From: Asterias rubens
Lineage: Eukaryota; Echinodermata; Asteroidea; Forcipulatida; Asteriidae
DNA length: 64,000 bases
Direction: 5' to 3'
NCBI RefSeq assembly: GCF_902459465.1
Contig: NC_047083.1
Location: 7,245,526 to 7,309,525 of the forward strand
Shown here piece by piece: positions 32,087-42,951 of the stretch. Numbering within the stretch: position 1 is the first letter of the stretch; every line of letters begins with the position of its first letter. The position numbers were made by a program, and so were the translations under genes. The notes beneath the pieces were generated by a model, which was not told where the DNA came from, ran no database searches, and saw only the letters and a program-made list of their open reading frames with translations.

Positions 32087-32428
32087 TAGTTGCGATAACG
32101 TAACCCTCCTGCCGACGGCGTAGCCGGAGGGTTACGAAGCAAACGCAATGTGTGCCGGGCGAAATGGTTAAATTTTAACTTAAAAATGTACAATTTCGAC
32201 AGCTAGTCAGCAGATTTGCTCCATTTTTACCACTTTTGAAAATCATGACACAAATTCTAGGAACACGAACTTGATCCTTAATGTCTAATGAATCCTACAA
32301 TATTACTCAAAACACCATTGAGGAAATAATTTGAAGAAAAAAAGACAAAAACTTACCAGATCCCCAAGCGAAAGAGTAAAAATGGCCCAGCCCAGGCCGT
32401 CGGCAGGAGGGTTACATTATCGCAACTA
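32087..32428. mobile_element. 342-bp TAGTTGCGATAA MITE, TSD CACCGGTGA
   Basis: Inverted ends TAGTTGCGATAACGTAACCC / GGGTTACATTATCGCAACTA and exact flanks CACCGGTGA (32078-32086, 32429-32437). Confidence 0.85.
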
Positions 32429-32565
32429 CACCGGTGACAGAAGCTATGCAGTTTACTCACGGTCTGTATTTTCATCAGGCTTAATCATGCTGAGAATAAA
32501 GTTTCCTGTCGTTGGTTATGCTCAAACATTTATAAAATGATTGATTTTTGGTACAAATCACTATA

Positions 32566-32832
32566 TAGTTGCGATAACGTAGCCCTCCTCCCGACGACCG
32601 CCAGGCCGGAGGGTTATGAGTTTGTTTGAGCGGAAACGGTTGAACTGGTCCAACACGTACAATTTCGACAGCTAGTCACCAGATTTGCCCCATTTTTACC
32701 ACTTTCAAAAATCATGACACAAATTCTGAGGGTACGAACTTAATCTGCAATGTCTAATGCAGCCTGCCATAATACTCAAAACACCATTTAGGAAATATTT
32801 CAAAGAAAAAGTGACAAAAACTTACGAAATCC
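32566..32832. mobile_element. TAGTTGCGATAA MITE, left half
   Basis: TAGTTGCGATAACGTAGCCC and internal sequence as in 32087-32428 (GACACAAATTCT, GACAAAAACTTAC), then replaced by a palindrome at 32833. No right end found. Confidence 0.7.
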
Positions 32833-33077
32833 CAGGTTCATATTTTGAACCTGTCGCATCGCTTTGCAAAAGCATTATTTTGTTGTTGGGCTAAACCATT
32901 CTGTAAAAGGGGTGTTACAATGTTGCAGTGCTACAGTGCGTGCGCGCCACTATGAGTGAACGGCGTGCAATGCAAACGGACAGCGCGCACACGCACTGCA
33001 ACATTGTAACACCCCTTTTACAGACAACAACAAAATAATGCGTTTGATGCGACAGGTTCAAAATATGAACCTGGGAA
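32833..33077. repeat. 245-bp palindrome (CAGGTTCATATTTTGAACCT)
   Basis: The arms CAGGTTCATATTTTGAACCT and AGGTTCAAAATATGAACCTG are inverted, as are AAAAGGGGTGTTACAATGTT and its complement; the centre is GC-rich with GCGCGC motifs. It may be the centre of the truncated element at 32566. Confidence 0.8.
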
Positions 33078-34069
33078 TTCTGCTTCTACCTAACTCAGGA
33101 AGCTGAACTTTTACTCACATAATCCTTGTAGTCGGAACTCCAAGAAGGCTTATTTAAAATTGTTGAATTTTCTCCTTATGGTGAAAATATTTGTAAAAAG
33201 AAAACTGAAATTGACGTTTCCCATTCCACGTCGTGCACTAACTTCCGTGTAAACACTTTCTTGCATCGATCACTGGCGGTCTACTATTTGCAGCCAAATC
33301 GCCGTCAACTCGTGTCAACCAACCACTAATTAGTCAGCGAGCAATTTACACAAAGCGCAGAACTATGCGGCACCAGGCATTGACGTCTTGTGCCCAGACT
33401 ATTTTCCAAATGCTGGAAAGCTCCCTCTGTTGTCCATATGTACAAGTCTGTGAAAAATCAAGATGGCGGCAGACGGCTTCGTTGCTTATAAGTATTTGTT
33501 TCTCGTTAAAAAAGCTACATTTTTGTAACCAAAATTTAACCGGAAACTAATAAAAATTCTATTTGAGCTATAAAACTTGAAAGTTTTATGCCTCCTGCAT
33601 TTTTAATGAATATCAATCGGTACATATTGATGACATCGCCACATGTTGATGACATTGCCAGTGCAGAACTTGGGCATATTTTCGGAAATAATTTCTTCCA
33701 TTGATATATATTTGTTAGCTTTGAACTAATTGACAGAACTTCAACTTCTCAAATCAGGTAAAAAAATAAAGACAATTTTAGTCAAATTTGTGTTCGCATT
33801 GTAAAGAAGCTTTATACCCAGGATGTCAGTGCAGTGACACTGACTGACGTCCTACCAGGGCTAGTTCAGACTCAGAGTGAAACTTAAAGGCAACATTTGA
33901 ACAAAAACACAAGACCCTGGGATTTGTGCGGGCGGTATCAATGGCCTCAGGGCAGTGGTTCAATGAGAATATCGAGCCTTGGTAAAAGTGTGCATATAAA
34001 TAATAATATCATTCTCAGTAAAAGAACAAAGTTGCAAGTATCTTTTAAATTTGATCTTGATTATACAGA
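33078..34069. other. Presumed intron of ZNF-E, no gene seen
   Basis: Short frames only. From about 33890 it is collinear with 7045-7580 upstream of ZNF-B (TTGAACAAAAACACAAG, CAATGGCCTCAGG) and ends in the acceptor-like TTGATTATACAG. Confidence 0.5.
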
Positions 34070-34611
34070 TATGAGGTACATCCAAAGAAGACCTGTATGT
34101 GGAGCAACCAATGTTTAGAAAAAGGTGAGCTGGAAAAACATCAAGTTACCCATAGTGGAAGTCATTGGATGAATTTGTGTGCGATGTTGGTAATCAAATA
34201 CAGGGTCTGACATCTAAGAAAAACCATGTTGTGTTGGTAACACCTTCCAATTAGTTTAAACCGACATCACTGTGTCCTCACCGTGTCCTCACTGGAGCAG
34301 GAGCAATAGTTTGTGACAGTTGCAGACATTTTTAAAGCATATTTTGACTGACCATTACGAACCCACAGTAAAGGAGAAAACATCTATTTATGGTGTTTTT
34401 GGAGAAGAAGAAACTGTTTTAAGTGGCCATATTCATGAGTGTGTCCTTTGACATATTTTGGCAACAAACTACTCTACATCATGCGACTAATTCTGGACTT
34501 GTGAAATATTTCTTCTAGTAAAATGACTGCAAGATTTATTTTAAAATTACTTATCTTTTTAAATTTGTAAACAATCTTGCTAGTAAACGTTAAAATTGTC
34601 TATTTACCAAT
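34070..34611 (+). pseudogene. Decayed N-terminal zinc-finger exon of ZNF-E
   Basis: ATATGAGGTACATCC, then VCGATNV*, then GELEKHQVTHSGSHW in another frame: the ZNF-H first finger broken by a stop and a 2-base gain. Further relics (GTGACAGTTGCAGAC, as in VCDSC) continue to the present ATG. Confidence 0.75.
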
Positions 34612-35862
34612 ATGAATTCTGAAAGTAACCAAACTGATTTGGTCTGTGATGTGAACGACCAAGGAGTCCACACTGACACAAAACCATTTCTTTGTGATAT
34701 TTGGGTAAATGCTTTCTCACAAGATCCTCAACTGACCAACAATCAACCAGTCCACACTGGAGAGAAACCATTTATTAGTGACTTATGTGGAAAAGCCTTT
34801 CCACAAAAACTCCTCCTGGCCAAGCACCTGCGTGTCCACACAGGAGAGAAACCATTTGTTTGTGACATTTGTGGAAAGGCCTATGCACAAAAACCGGGCT
34901 TAACTGTCCACAACCGTATTCACACTGGAGAGAAACCATTTCCTTGTGAAACATGTGGAAAATCCTTCAGACAAAAACCCCACCTGACCAATCATGAGCG
35001 AGTTCACACTGGAGAGAAACCTTTTACTTGTGATTTATGTGGAAAATCCTTCAGACGAAAATTCCACCTGACCAATCATGAGCAAGTTCACACCGGAGAG
35101 AAACCTTTTACTTGTGACATATGTGGAGCTGCCTTCAGCAGTAAAATAAATGTAAAACTGCATCAAGAGATCCACACTGGAGAAAAACGATTTGTTTGTG
35201 AAATATGTGGAAAAGCTTTTAGACAAAAACCCTGCCTGACAATTCATATGCGTGTCCACACTGGAGACACACCATTTCGTTGTGACATTTGTGGAGTTTC
35301 TTTAACTTGCAAAAAGAGTTTAACTGGGCATCAACGCAGTATCCACGCTGGAGAGAAACCATTTGCTTGTGACATTTGTGGAAAACTTTTTTCTCAAAAG
35401 GTCAATGTTACGTCTCACCAGAGAGTGCACACTGGAGAGAGACCATTTTCATGTGATATATGTGGAAAAGCATTTTCTCACAACAGCTCTCTGGATCGTC
35501 ACCAGAGAGTACACACTGGAGAGAAACCATTTGTTTGTGACATTTGCGGAAAAGCATTTGCTTTTAAAAGCTGTTTAAAAAGTCATGAAAGAGTACACAC
35601 CCGAGAGAAACCGTTCATTTGTGACATTTGTGGAGAATGCTTCACTTATAAGTACGCTCTCTTTAACCATCACCAAACTCACATTGAGGATAAAACTCAC
35701 ATTGAGGAGAAACCAATTGTTTGTGATATTTGTGGAAAAGTCTTGGAATGTAAACAGACATTTGACACACACGAATGTGTCCACCCTGTAGGGGAGCCAT
35801 TTGTTTCTGACGTATTTTCAGAAGAGCAGTTTAAGTATTCACCAACTATACCACATTTATAA
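34612..35862 (+). CDS. ZNF-E: C2H2 zinc-finger protein, 12 finger units
   Basis: 416 residues starting MNSESNQTDLVCDVNDQ; the ATG has the family context. After a dead finger (CDIWVNAFSQDPQLTNNQ, the same decay as in ZNF-D) come 12 units. Unit 1 has lost its first Cys (ISDLC); units 2-11 look complete; unit 12 is the special type CDICGKVLECKQTFDTHEC. Linkers are TGEKP except TGDTP and AGEKP around the HQRSIH finger, the THIEDKTHIEEKP spacer and the final PVGEP. The C-terminus VSDVFSEEQFKYSPTIPHL is longer than in ZNF-A because the ZNF-A stop codon is absent. Sister copy of ZNF-A. No effector domain. Confidence 0.92.
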   Translation: MNSESNQTDLVCDVNDQGVHTDTKPFLCDIWVNAFSQDPQLTNNQPVHTGEKPFISDLCGKAFPQKLLLAKHLRVHTGEKPFVCDICGKAYAQKPGLTVHNRIHTGEKPFPCETCGKSFRQKPHLTNHERVHTGEKPFTCDLCGKSFRRKFHLTNHEQVHTGEKPFTCDICGAAFSSKINVKLHQEIHTGEKRFVCEICGKAFRQKPCLTIHMRVHTGDTPFRCDICGVSLTCKKSLTGHQRSIHAGEKPFACDICGKLFSQKVNVTSHQRVHTGERPFSCDICGKAFSHNSSLDRHQRVHTGEKPFVCDICGKAFAFKSCLKSHERVHTREKPFICDICGECFTYKYALFNHHQTHIEDKTHIEEKPIVCDICGKVLECKQTFDTHECVHPVGEPFVSDVFSEEQFKYSPTIPHL

Positions 35863-35978
35863 GAAACCATTTGATTGAGATATTTTGTATTTGGAAAAAC
35901 TTTCTCACACAAAATTCAGCGGGTCGACACTGGGGAGAATTGGTCTCGATGTGATATTTGTGGATGCGAAAAAAACAT

Positions 35979-36365
35979 TTAAAGACAGTGGACACTATTG
36001 GTAATTGTCAAAGACCAGTCTTCTCACTTGGTGTATCTAAACATGTGCATAACAGAACAAACCTGTGAATATTTGAGCTCAAATTGTCGTCGAAGTTGCG
36101 AGATATGGATGAAGTAAACAAACACCCTTGTCGCACGAAGTTGTGTGCTTTTATATGGTTGATTTCGAGACCTCAAATTCTAAACTTGAGGTCTCGAAAT
36201 CAAATTCATTGAAAATTACTTCTCTCTCGAAAACTACGTCACTTCAGAGGGAGCCGTTTCTCACAATGTTTTAAACTATCAACCTCTCCCCATTACTCTT
36301 TACCAAGAAACGTTTTATGCCAATAATTATTTTGAGTAATTCTCAATAGTGTCCACTGCCTTTAA
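35979..36365. mobile_element. M1 MITE with intact TTAA TSD
   Basis: TTAA at 35979-35982 and 36362-36365. The ZNF-A flank has the unfilled site: GAAAAAAACATTAAAAAAAA (around 960-980). It lies in the ZNF-E 3' UTR, upstream of AATAAA at 36444-36449. Confidence 0.92.
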
Positions 36366-36443
36366 GTTAAAAAAAAACAACGGCAGTCTAAGCAGTTGAG
36401 TCCACAGTTCAAAATTTGTGAATTGTATGGAATAGACACTCTG

Positions 36444-36449
36444 AATAAA
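36444..36449 (+). promoter_or_regulatory. Polyadenylation signal of ZNF-E
   Basis: AATAAA in ACTCTGAATAAACATCATAG, conserved with 1240-1245 after ZNF-A. Confidence 0.55.
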
Positions 36450-36897
36450 CATCATAGAGTACACACTGGTGTAAAAACAATATATGTTTATGAAAAGTAC
36501 TTTACAGCCTTATGAGCAATGACTGTTGGATTGACATCTTTAATGATTGATTGAAGGATTGGATGATTGATTGATTGAATTGTTTTGACTTTTCAAAGCT
36601 AACTCTTTATTCAGGCACAAAATATACAGAATTTACAAAAACAGAAAACTATTGATTGATTGCCTGATTGATCGATCGATTGTCGGTTGGTCGATTTGAC
36701 TTAAGATGTAGCTGTCAGTTACATTCCACAGAAAAATCATGGTATGACAAAAGTCTTTTCCATTGAACAATAAAAAAGTACTTTGAAAAACCATTCAGTG
36801 TGTTCTCAACAAAATGGGAAGTACAAAAGAAAAATCAATGGTTTAATATTACTGATGTGAATTCCCGAAAGAAGAAATTTCTATGTAGCACCAGCCT

Positions 36898-37063
36898 TCG
36901 ATTTCACCAAACTCTTCCTAACTTAGGATTAATCTTAGGACTTAGGACGAGTTAAGTTCTGTATCCATAGACGTTTGGACACATTAAACCCATCTTAAGT
37001 AAGTACGAGTTACTCATCCTAACTTGAGATAGGATTAATCCTAGCGTCTCATGAAATCGGCTG
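36898..37063. repeat. R7 palindromic repeat (GATTTCAC ends)
   Basis: GATTTCACCAAACTCTTCCT and TCTCATGAAATCG are inverted ends with reiterated TAGGATTAATCCTA motifs. Relatives at 47573 and 55167. Confidence 0.8.
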
Positions 37064-37318
37064 CAGGTTCAGACAGGCACTCACGAGTTGCGCCTCAACA
37101 AATTACTGAATTGTGTGTCAAAAGTTTTGCGCTTGAAACCGTTAGGACTAGCTGGGACTGGGAGCGACCAAACTCGCTGGAAGTCGAGAGATCGACTGTT
37201 GCAGTCGGTCGAACGACTCTGAAACATTGATCTAATCATGAGCAATCCGAATGTGAAAGTTGCGTAAAATTTGCCCGTTTGAAACTAAATTTATTTATAT
37301 TTGGGTTGAACTACATCA

Positions 37319-37561
37319 GGGCTCAATTTCATGGCTCTGTTTACTGCCGAATTCTGTGCTTACGATCACGATTCACCGCTTATACTTGCAAGCGCCGAAT
37401 TTCTGTGCTAGCCGTGTAAGCCTAGAATGCCTAGTAACGGGGAGTACGCACGCGCAGAAGCCAAAATTCGCCGCTAACCCGTGAAATACACTTGCTGTAA
37501 GCACAGAATTCTTAAGCGCCGATTCTGTGCTTACGGAAAGCAGAGCCATGGAATTGGGCCC
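37319..37561. repeat. R6-type palindromic repeat
   Basis: GGGCTCAATTTCATGGCTCT and AGAGCCATGGAATTGGGCCC are inverted; absent from the corresponding places at about 1925 and 29130. Confidence 0.8.
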
Positions 37562-37942
37562 AGTACATGTCTGACTTGGTGTAACCTATGTGGTGCACTT
37601 TATAGAAACAGTTTGGAATTCACTGTGAAGGCGAGACAAATTCTGTGATATTTGTGGAAGAAAGAATACTTTAGAATAGGGGTTGTCAATGTCTACATTG
37701 TAAACTACCAAGGCTTTATTTCACAAAGCTGTATAAAGCTGTATAAAATTCCTCTTTTAAAACATGAGTTTTCAATATTTCACCAGTGTTTTTTGTTCAG
37801 AAGAACACAATTTCTTGACAGTCAAGGTCAATCTTCTCTTTGTGAACTTGGCCCTAGTAGTGTGTGTCCATATTCACATTATTACAGCAAAACATAACAT
37901 TTTTCTGATTCTAGATATTTTGTTGCATTTGTAGTTTGGGTA

Positions 37943-38330
37943 TTAAAGGCAGTGGACACTATTGGTAATTACTCACAATAATTATCATCACATAACCTTA
38001 CTTGATTACGAGTAATGGGGAGAGGTTGATGGTATAAAACATTGTGAGAAACAGCTCCCTCTGAAGTGACGTAGTTTTCGAGAAAGAAGTAATTTTCCAC
38101 GAATTTGATTTCGAGACCTCAAGTTTAGAACTTGAGGTCTCGAAATCAAGCACCAGAAAGCCACAAAACTTCGTGACACAAGGTTTTTTCTTTCTTACAT
38201 TATTATCTCGCAAAGTCGACGACAGATTGAGCTCAAATTTTCACAGGTTTGTTATTTTATGCATATGTTGAGATACACCAACTGTGAAGACTAGTCTTTG
38301 ACAATTTCCAATAGTGTCCACTGTCTTTAA
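37943..38330. mobile_element. M1 MITE with TTAA TSD
   Basis: TTAA at 37943-37946 and 38327-38330. The unfilled counterpart at about 2235-2255 reads GTTTTTGCATAAAAGGGTGT. Confidence 0.92.
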
Positions 38331-38460
38331 AGGGTGTGGTTTTTTTTTATGACATTTTTTCTCAGAGAGGGAAGCCTTCGAACTGTGTAAGTTTTATGTA
38401 GATCTGTGGACAATGTGGTTTGTGTTACAATAAATTCTCAAATTCATTTTAAGAACATTT
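38331..38460. mobile_element. M4-like remnant
   Basis: AGGGTGTGG...GTAAGTTTTATGTAGATC matches 2248-2440 and the outer parts of M4. Confidence 0.55.
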
Positions 38461-38810
38461 ATAAGACCAATGTTAATAAATTTAGTATATTTTGTTTCTG
38501 TCATTAATTCAAAGTATGCACGTTGTAGCAAGGGCGTGTAATTTGAGCACGGCCTACTCAGGAAGACACATCAAAATCATGAAATCAATTTATGGACTCA
38601 TTTTCTAAAAGTTAGCTTTACCTGAACATATTGCTTAGCAGAATTTGGCAGGACACCAGTTGAAAATTGTACACCTATCATGCCTTAAATGTATGATAAG
38701 TTGGCTGGGTGGAAACCTCAATCTGGTAAAAATACATAGTTTTTGTTGTGCTGAGTTATTTTTTGTGCAGTTCCATGAAATCTGGCTCCAAAAGAAAGAC
38801 TTGTAGATGC

Positions 38811-39543
38811 TATGTCAGATTTTTGGCCCCAAACATTAAAAAATAGATTTTTTTTCAAAGAGTATCACCCGCTCTAACGAAAACAAGTTTAACTTTTACT
38901 TTTAATGGTCAGGAACCATGACAAAAATTTAAAACGTTTCTTATAAAACACATAAAAATTGGTCACGTGATATATTGTCGGGATCCCGACAAAAACTTAT
39001 TTTGAGCACTTTATTTCACTGCTACTAATACTTGGCAGACGTTTTCGAGCAATGGCTCAAATGAAAGCTTGTAACTTTCTCTACCCACATCAAAATACCT
39101 ATTAAAGGCAGTGGACACTATTGGTAATTCCTCAAAATAATTATTGGCATAAAACCTTGCTTGATGACGAGTAATGGGGAGAGGTTGATGGTATAAAACA
39201 TTGGGAGAAACGGCTCCCTCTGAAGTGCCATAGTTTTCGAGAAAGAAGTAATTTTCCACGAATTTGATTTCGAGACCTCAAGTTTAGAACTTGAGGTCTC
39301 GAAATCAACCATCTAAACACACACAACTTCGTGTTGCAAGGATTGTTTTTCTTTCATTATTATTTCGCAACTTTGATGACCGATAGTGCTCAAATTTTCA
39401 CAGGTTTGTTATTTTATGCATATGTTGTAATACACCAACTGTGAAGGCTAGTCTTTGACAATTACCAATAGTGTCCACTGCCTTTAAGTTTAAATATAAA
39501 AATTTGGGTCAAATCGGCCAAAAATCTGACATAGCATCTTTGA
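38811..39543. mobile_element. M6 element (AGATGCTATGTCAG ends) with nested M1
   Basis: Inverted ends GATGCTATGTCAGATTTTTG / CAAAAATCTGACATAGCATC. The unfilled site in the first block is AAGACTTAAAAAGTAAAGG (about 2842), so the target was probably TTAA. An M1 copy occupies 39102-39487. A second partial copy (47133-47314) forms the end of ZNF-G. Non-coding. Confidence 0.85.
39102..39487. mobile_element. M1 MITE nested in M6
   Basis: TTAA at 39102-39105 and 39484-39487. The unfilled site in the other M6 copy reads CAAAATACCTATTGAGTTTT (around 47243). Confidence 0.92.
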
Positions 39544-39755
39544 AAGTTAAGGTTCCCAGTTTTCTCAAAATGACATTTTATCTTCCCTCTGAAGGCACTT
39601 TCATTAAATTGTAAAATATGAACATGCAAATATCAGTATATCTCAAGAATGCAAAATGCCACAGGGTTCAAACCTACACCAAAATAAAGCTTATAAAAAC
39701 ACGAATTCAGCTGTGAATGAAACTCGATTTACATGAATGAAACTCAATTTACATA

Positions 39756-40131
39756 TCACTATTGGTAATTACTCAAAATAATTATTTGCATACAACCTTA
39801 CTTTGTAACAAGTAATGGGGAGAGGTTGATGGTATAAAACATTGTGAGAAACAGCTCCCTCTGAAGTGACCTAGTTTTGGAGAAAGAAGTAATTGTCCAC
39901 AAATTTGATTTCAAGACCTCAAGTTTAGAACTTGAGGTCTCGCATTCAACCATCTAAACGTACACAACTTCGTGTGACAAGGGTGTTTTTTTCTTTCATA
40001 GTTATCTTGCAACCCCGACGACCGATCGAGCTCAAATTTTAACATGTTTGTTATTTTATGCATATATATTGAGATACACCAAGTGGTAAGACTGATCTTT
40101 GACAATTACCAATAGTGTGCACTGTCTTTAA
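39756..40131. mobile_element. M1 MITE, left end clipped
   Basis: CACTATTGGTAATTACTC to AATAGTGTGCACTGTC-TTTAA (TTAA 40128-40131); the first bases AGGCAGTGGA are missing. Confidence 0.85.
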
Positions 40132-40548
40132 AATATATTTTGTAGAGCCGGTCACAGCAATTGCATACGGGTTCTTTCCCAGGGCCCGGCCATTCTCGGG
40201 CCATTGTTCAATTCTCATGGTTCGATGTAGAGGTTTATAATTGTAGGAAGAAAGCAAGTTTCAGTTGCAATATCCTTTTCCACAACTTCCAGGGGGAAAG
40301 ATGACAAATCACCAACCCACCCGAACCCTCCACCTCCCCCCCCCCCAAAAAAAAGTAACCTCTTTTTATCTAATGATTTGACAAATCGTTCCGCAGTCTA
40401 AAACCCTTTTAGGGACTCCCTGTTATTTCTACCTCCATGCTGTTCCCTATTTGCAAATCTTTGCAGTCGGAAGAAGTTTGTACAAATTTCGCTCGTACAA
40501 CAAGCTGTTCGACAATCTCCTGGAGCTGGGCGCTTGAGGGGATATATA

Positions 40549-40700
40549 GGGTGCGTTCGTTTAGCTTCCCTGGGTCGACCCCGGTGTGTGTCGGTTTTTT
40601 TTTCCCAGGGCGAGTGTGTGCAGATAATTACCCACGTTCGTCCTGGAAAAAAAACCGCCACAAACCGGGGTCGACCATAGGGAGCTAAACGAACGCACCC
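40549..40700. mobile_element. GGGTGCGTTCG MITE
   Basis: GGGTGCGTTCGTTTAGCTTC / GGAGCTAAACGAACGCACCC inverted ends, with internal CCCTGGGTCGACCCCGG. Flanks GATATATA / ATAAATATA are too AT-rich for a certain TSD. Confidence 0.8.
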
Positions 40701-40728
40701 ATAAATATAGTAGATAGTGGAAATGAAT

Positions 40729-41020
40729 TCATAAAACAGTCGTAACGCAGTCTGCACGCCGCACACAGCGGGTAAACGAATGGTCAAAGTGTGGGTTCAC
40801 GTCGATTGCAAAATGTTGGGACCGGTGGTCGATCCCATGAATCTGTAACGTTGAGATGCAAAGCAACTGCGTTGAACCATGAGTTCGTGTGTGTATAACC
40901 TCTGACATTTCATTGTGGCACCGAACACAAAAAATAATTGTTGAGGGCTTTTTCTTCAGAAGTCGTGAGTTGTTCACAGTAAACTCTTCGGACTATCGTA
41001 CATGTTATTATCGGTGTATG
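40729..41020 (+). promoter_or_regulatory. P1 module c: putative promoter and exon 1 of ZNF-F
   Basis: Third copy of P1 (TGCAAAATGTTGGGACCGGT, GGTCGATCCC, CCTCTGACATTTC, AGTCGTGAGTTGTTCACAGT). Ends GTGTATG|GTAAGT (donor GT at 41021). The acceptor upstream of ZNF-F is TTTTATTGTTACAG, ending at 43730, so the intron would be 2.7 kb. Confidence 0.5.
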
Positions 41021-41170
41021 GTAAGTTTTATGATTAGGAACCGAGTTCCTTGTTGTTCTACACTCGTAGAAATAGAGGATAACTTTCCACACACAAAAAA
41101 CGGCCGGAAATTGGTGGCGAGGTCGTAATTTTTTTTCGGAACGGTCGCACTAAATTATATACCGACAACT

Positions 41171-41263
41171 TTATAACTAGTAGAACTATTTCGGTTTCGA
41201 CCGGCTATCGTCTCCCGTATACGGGAGACGATAGCCGGACGAAACTCAAATGGTTCTAGGAGT
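41171..41263. repeat. Near-perfect hairpin (CGTCTCCCGTATACGGGAGA)
   Basis: About 40-bp arms from TAGAACTATTTCGG to GGTTCTA, centred at 41220/41221. Flanked by ACCGACAACT (41161-41170, 41264-41273), a possible 10-bp TSD. Non-coding. Confidence 0.7.
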
Positions 41264-41951
41264 ACCGACAACTCACGACAACTCACGACAACAATTTTTA
41301 AATGCACTTTAACAGAACATTTAAACATAACTTATATAAATTATAAGTCTACCGTTAAATATATGCACAAGACTAAAGAGTCATACTCATATGCACCTAA
41401 ATTACTTTCAAACTGTTGGTTGTAAAAAATTGTACTTTTAATTGTAAAAAGAAGTGTTTTTTACCCCGAGTTTAGTAACGACCGGAAATATCCGCCGTGT
41501 GGACACGCGTTACGTTTGGGAACTACGAAGAATAGTTCCCAGACGCGTTTAATTCCATATGTTTGTACATAAAGCACAGATCGGGTATTTTTTCTTTCTA
41601 GGAGTGGACGAACATATTGTGCGTAGATCATTTTTAGACACGTTACAAGTCCCGCGGTTAAGGCGTTTTGGCCGCATTAGCTACCGTAGGTTTCAATTCG
41701 TGCCATGGCAGGAACTTCTAGCTATGCACGTAAAATAAAATCTGGCGACGGCGCGAATTCGTGACTCTGTACTGACTGGGGCGCTGTTATCCTTTTTTGA
41801 AATGTTAACGTTATCGGTCATGCTAGTGTACTAGAAATAGAAGAAGTATGACCAATAATGTCATTGTCAACATTTCGAAAATGGAATATAGCGCCTCAGA
41901 GCGTTACTGGGTTTTATCAGTAACAAAGGTCCGTTCATGATCAACCGGCGA

Positions 41952-42050
41952 CTTGTCTCAAAAAGTTGAGTTGTCTGAACCGTCCAGTTGTCCGGACCAT
42001 CGAGTTGTCTCAAAAAGTTGAGTTGTCCGGACCGTCGAGTTGGGCGCAGG
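41952..42050. repeat. Two-copy tandem repeat (GTCTCAAAAAGTTGAGTTGT)
   Basis: The unit GTCTCAAAAAGTTGAGTTGT followed by CCGGACCGTCGAGTT occurs twice about 50 bp apart. Confidence 0.8.
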
Positions 42051-42051
42051 G

Positions 42052-42117
42052 TAGTTGCGATAACGTAATCCTCCTCTCGACGGCCGAGTCGGGAGGAGGG
42101 TTTTGTTATCGCAACTG
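42052..42117. mobile_element. Short TAGTTGCGATAA hairpin
   Basis: TAGTTGCGATAACG to GTTATCGCAACT with CTCGACGGCCGAG in the centre; no convincing TSD. Confidence 0.65.
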
Positions 42118-42408
42118 AACTAGGCACGGGGCAACTTTTTATTTATCCTATTCAGTATTTAGTTGGGGTGGCTGTCTCTGCTTGGGGCGACTTTTAAGTG
42201 GGCAACTTTGCTGGGTGGGGGGGGTGGCGGAGAGCAAGTTGACGGGTTACCTTTGTTACCGGTATTATAATATTCAAAGGCCCGTATGACTTGGGCTCTT
42301 AGTCTTACCATATGATTTAACAAACGTAACTAAACCACATTCACACAAACATGATCAAGAAACTATTGTGTAAAGCACCTTGTTCTGTTGATGTTTGTTG
42401 TATAGTCA

Positions 42409-42951
42409 TTAAAGGATTTGGGTACTTTTTGTACCAAAAACACAGTGTCCTCAGATTTACATTAAACTTACACCAGGCCTGTATGCTTCGGAAGGGCAAG
42501 GGCACCAAGGCATTTTCTCTTTGGAAAAGGGCACCCTATGAGGAAATTGTAAATTTCTACTGGAGCATTTCAAGGGCACCAAGGCAATGGCAAGGGGCAA
42601 CGGAGGCAATCGCCTCTGTTGCCTCCATGAAGTATCAGGCCTACATCAATTGAAGATAATGATAGAAAGCGTACATGTACCTCTAAATATTAGTTGCTGA
42701 GGTTGTAGTTTTTGAGAAATGTGTAAAACAATGTAATGAAAATACATTTTTACATGCTAAAATAATTTTTGTCTCACGATCACTGAGACGAAAATTGTTC
42801 TCATGACATTGTTTTACTCATTTCCCAAAAACTACAGCACCTCAGTAAGTAATATTTTCAGGGAAGCTTGCTACTATCATCATCTTCAAACGGTGTAAGT
42901 TAAGTGTAAATCTGTAGACATTGTCCTACAAAAAGTACATAGACCCTTTAA
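42409..42951. mobile_element. M4 MITE with nested R5
   Basis: TTAA at 42409-42412 and 42948-42951; arms AGGATTTGGGTACTTTTTGT / TACAAAAAGTACATAGACCC. R5 interrupts the left arm at 42474-42642; the uninterrupted order is seen at 5930-5975. Confidence 0.85.
42474..42642. repeat. R5 repeat nested in M4
   Basis: CAGGCCTGTATGCTTCGGAA to GAAGTATCAGGCCT; inverted AGGCCTG ends. Confidence 0.75.

Noticed and set aside
42043-42131. 9-bp TSD around the hairpin at 42052-42117
   Set aside because: The best flanks (GGCGCAGGG and GGCACGGGG) match poorly and are not adjacent to the right end.
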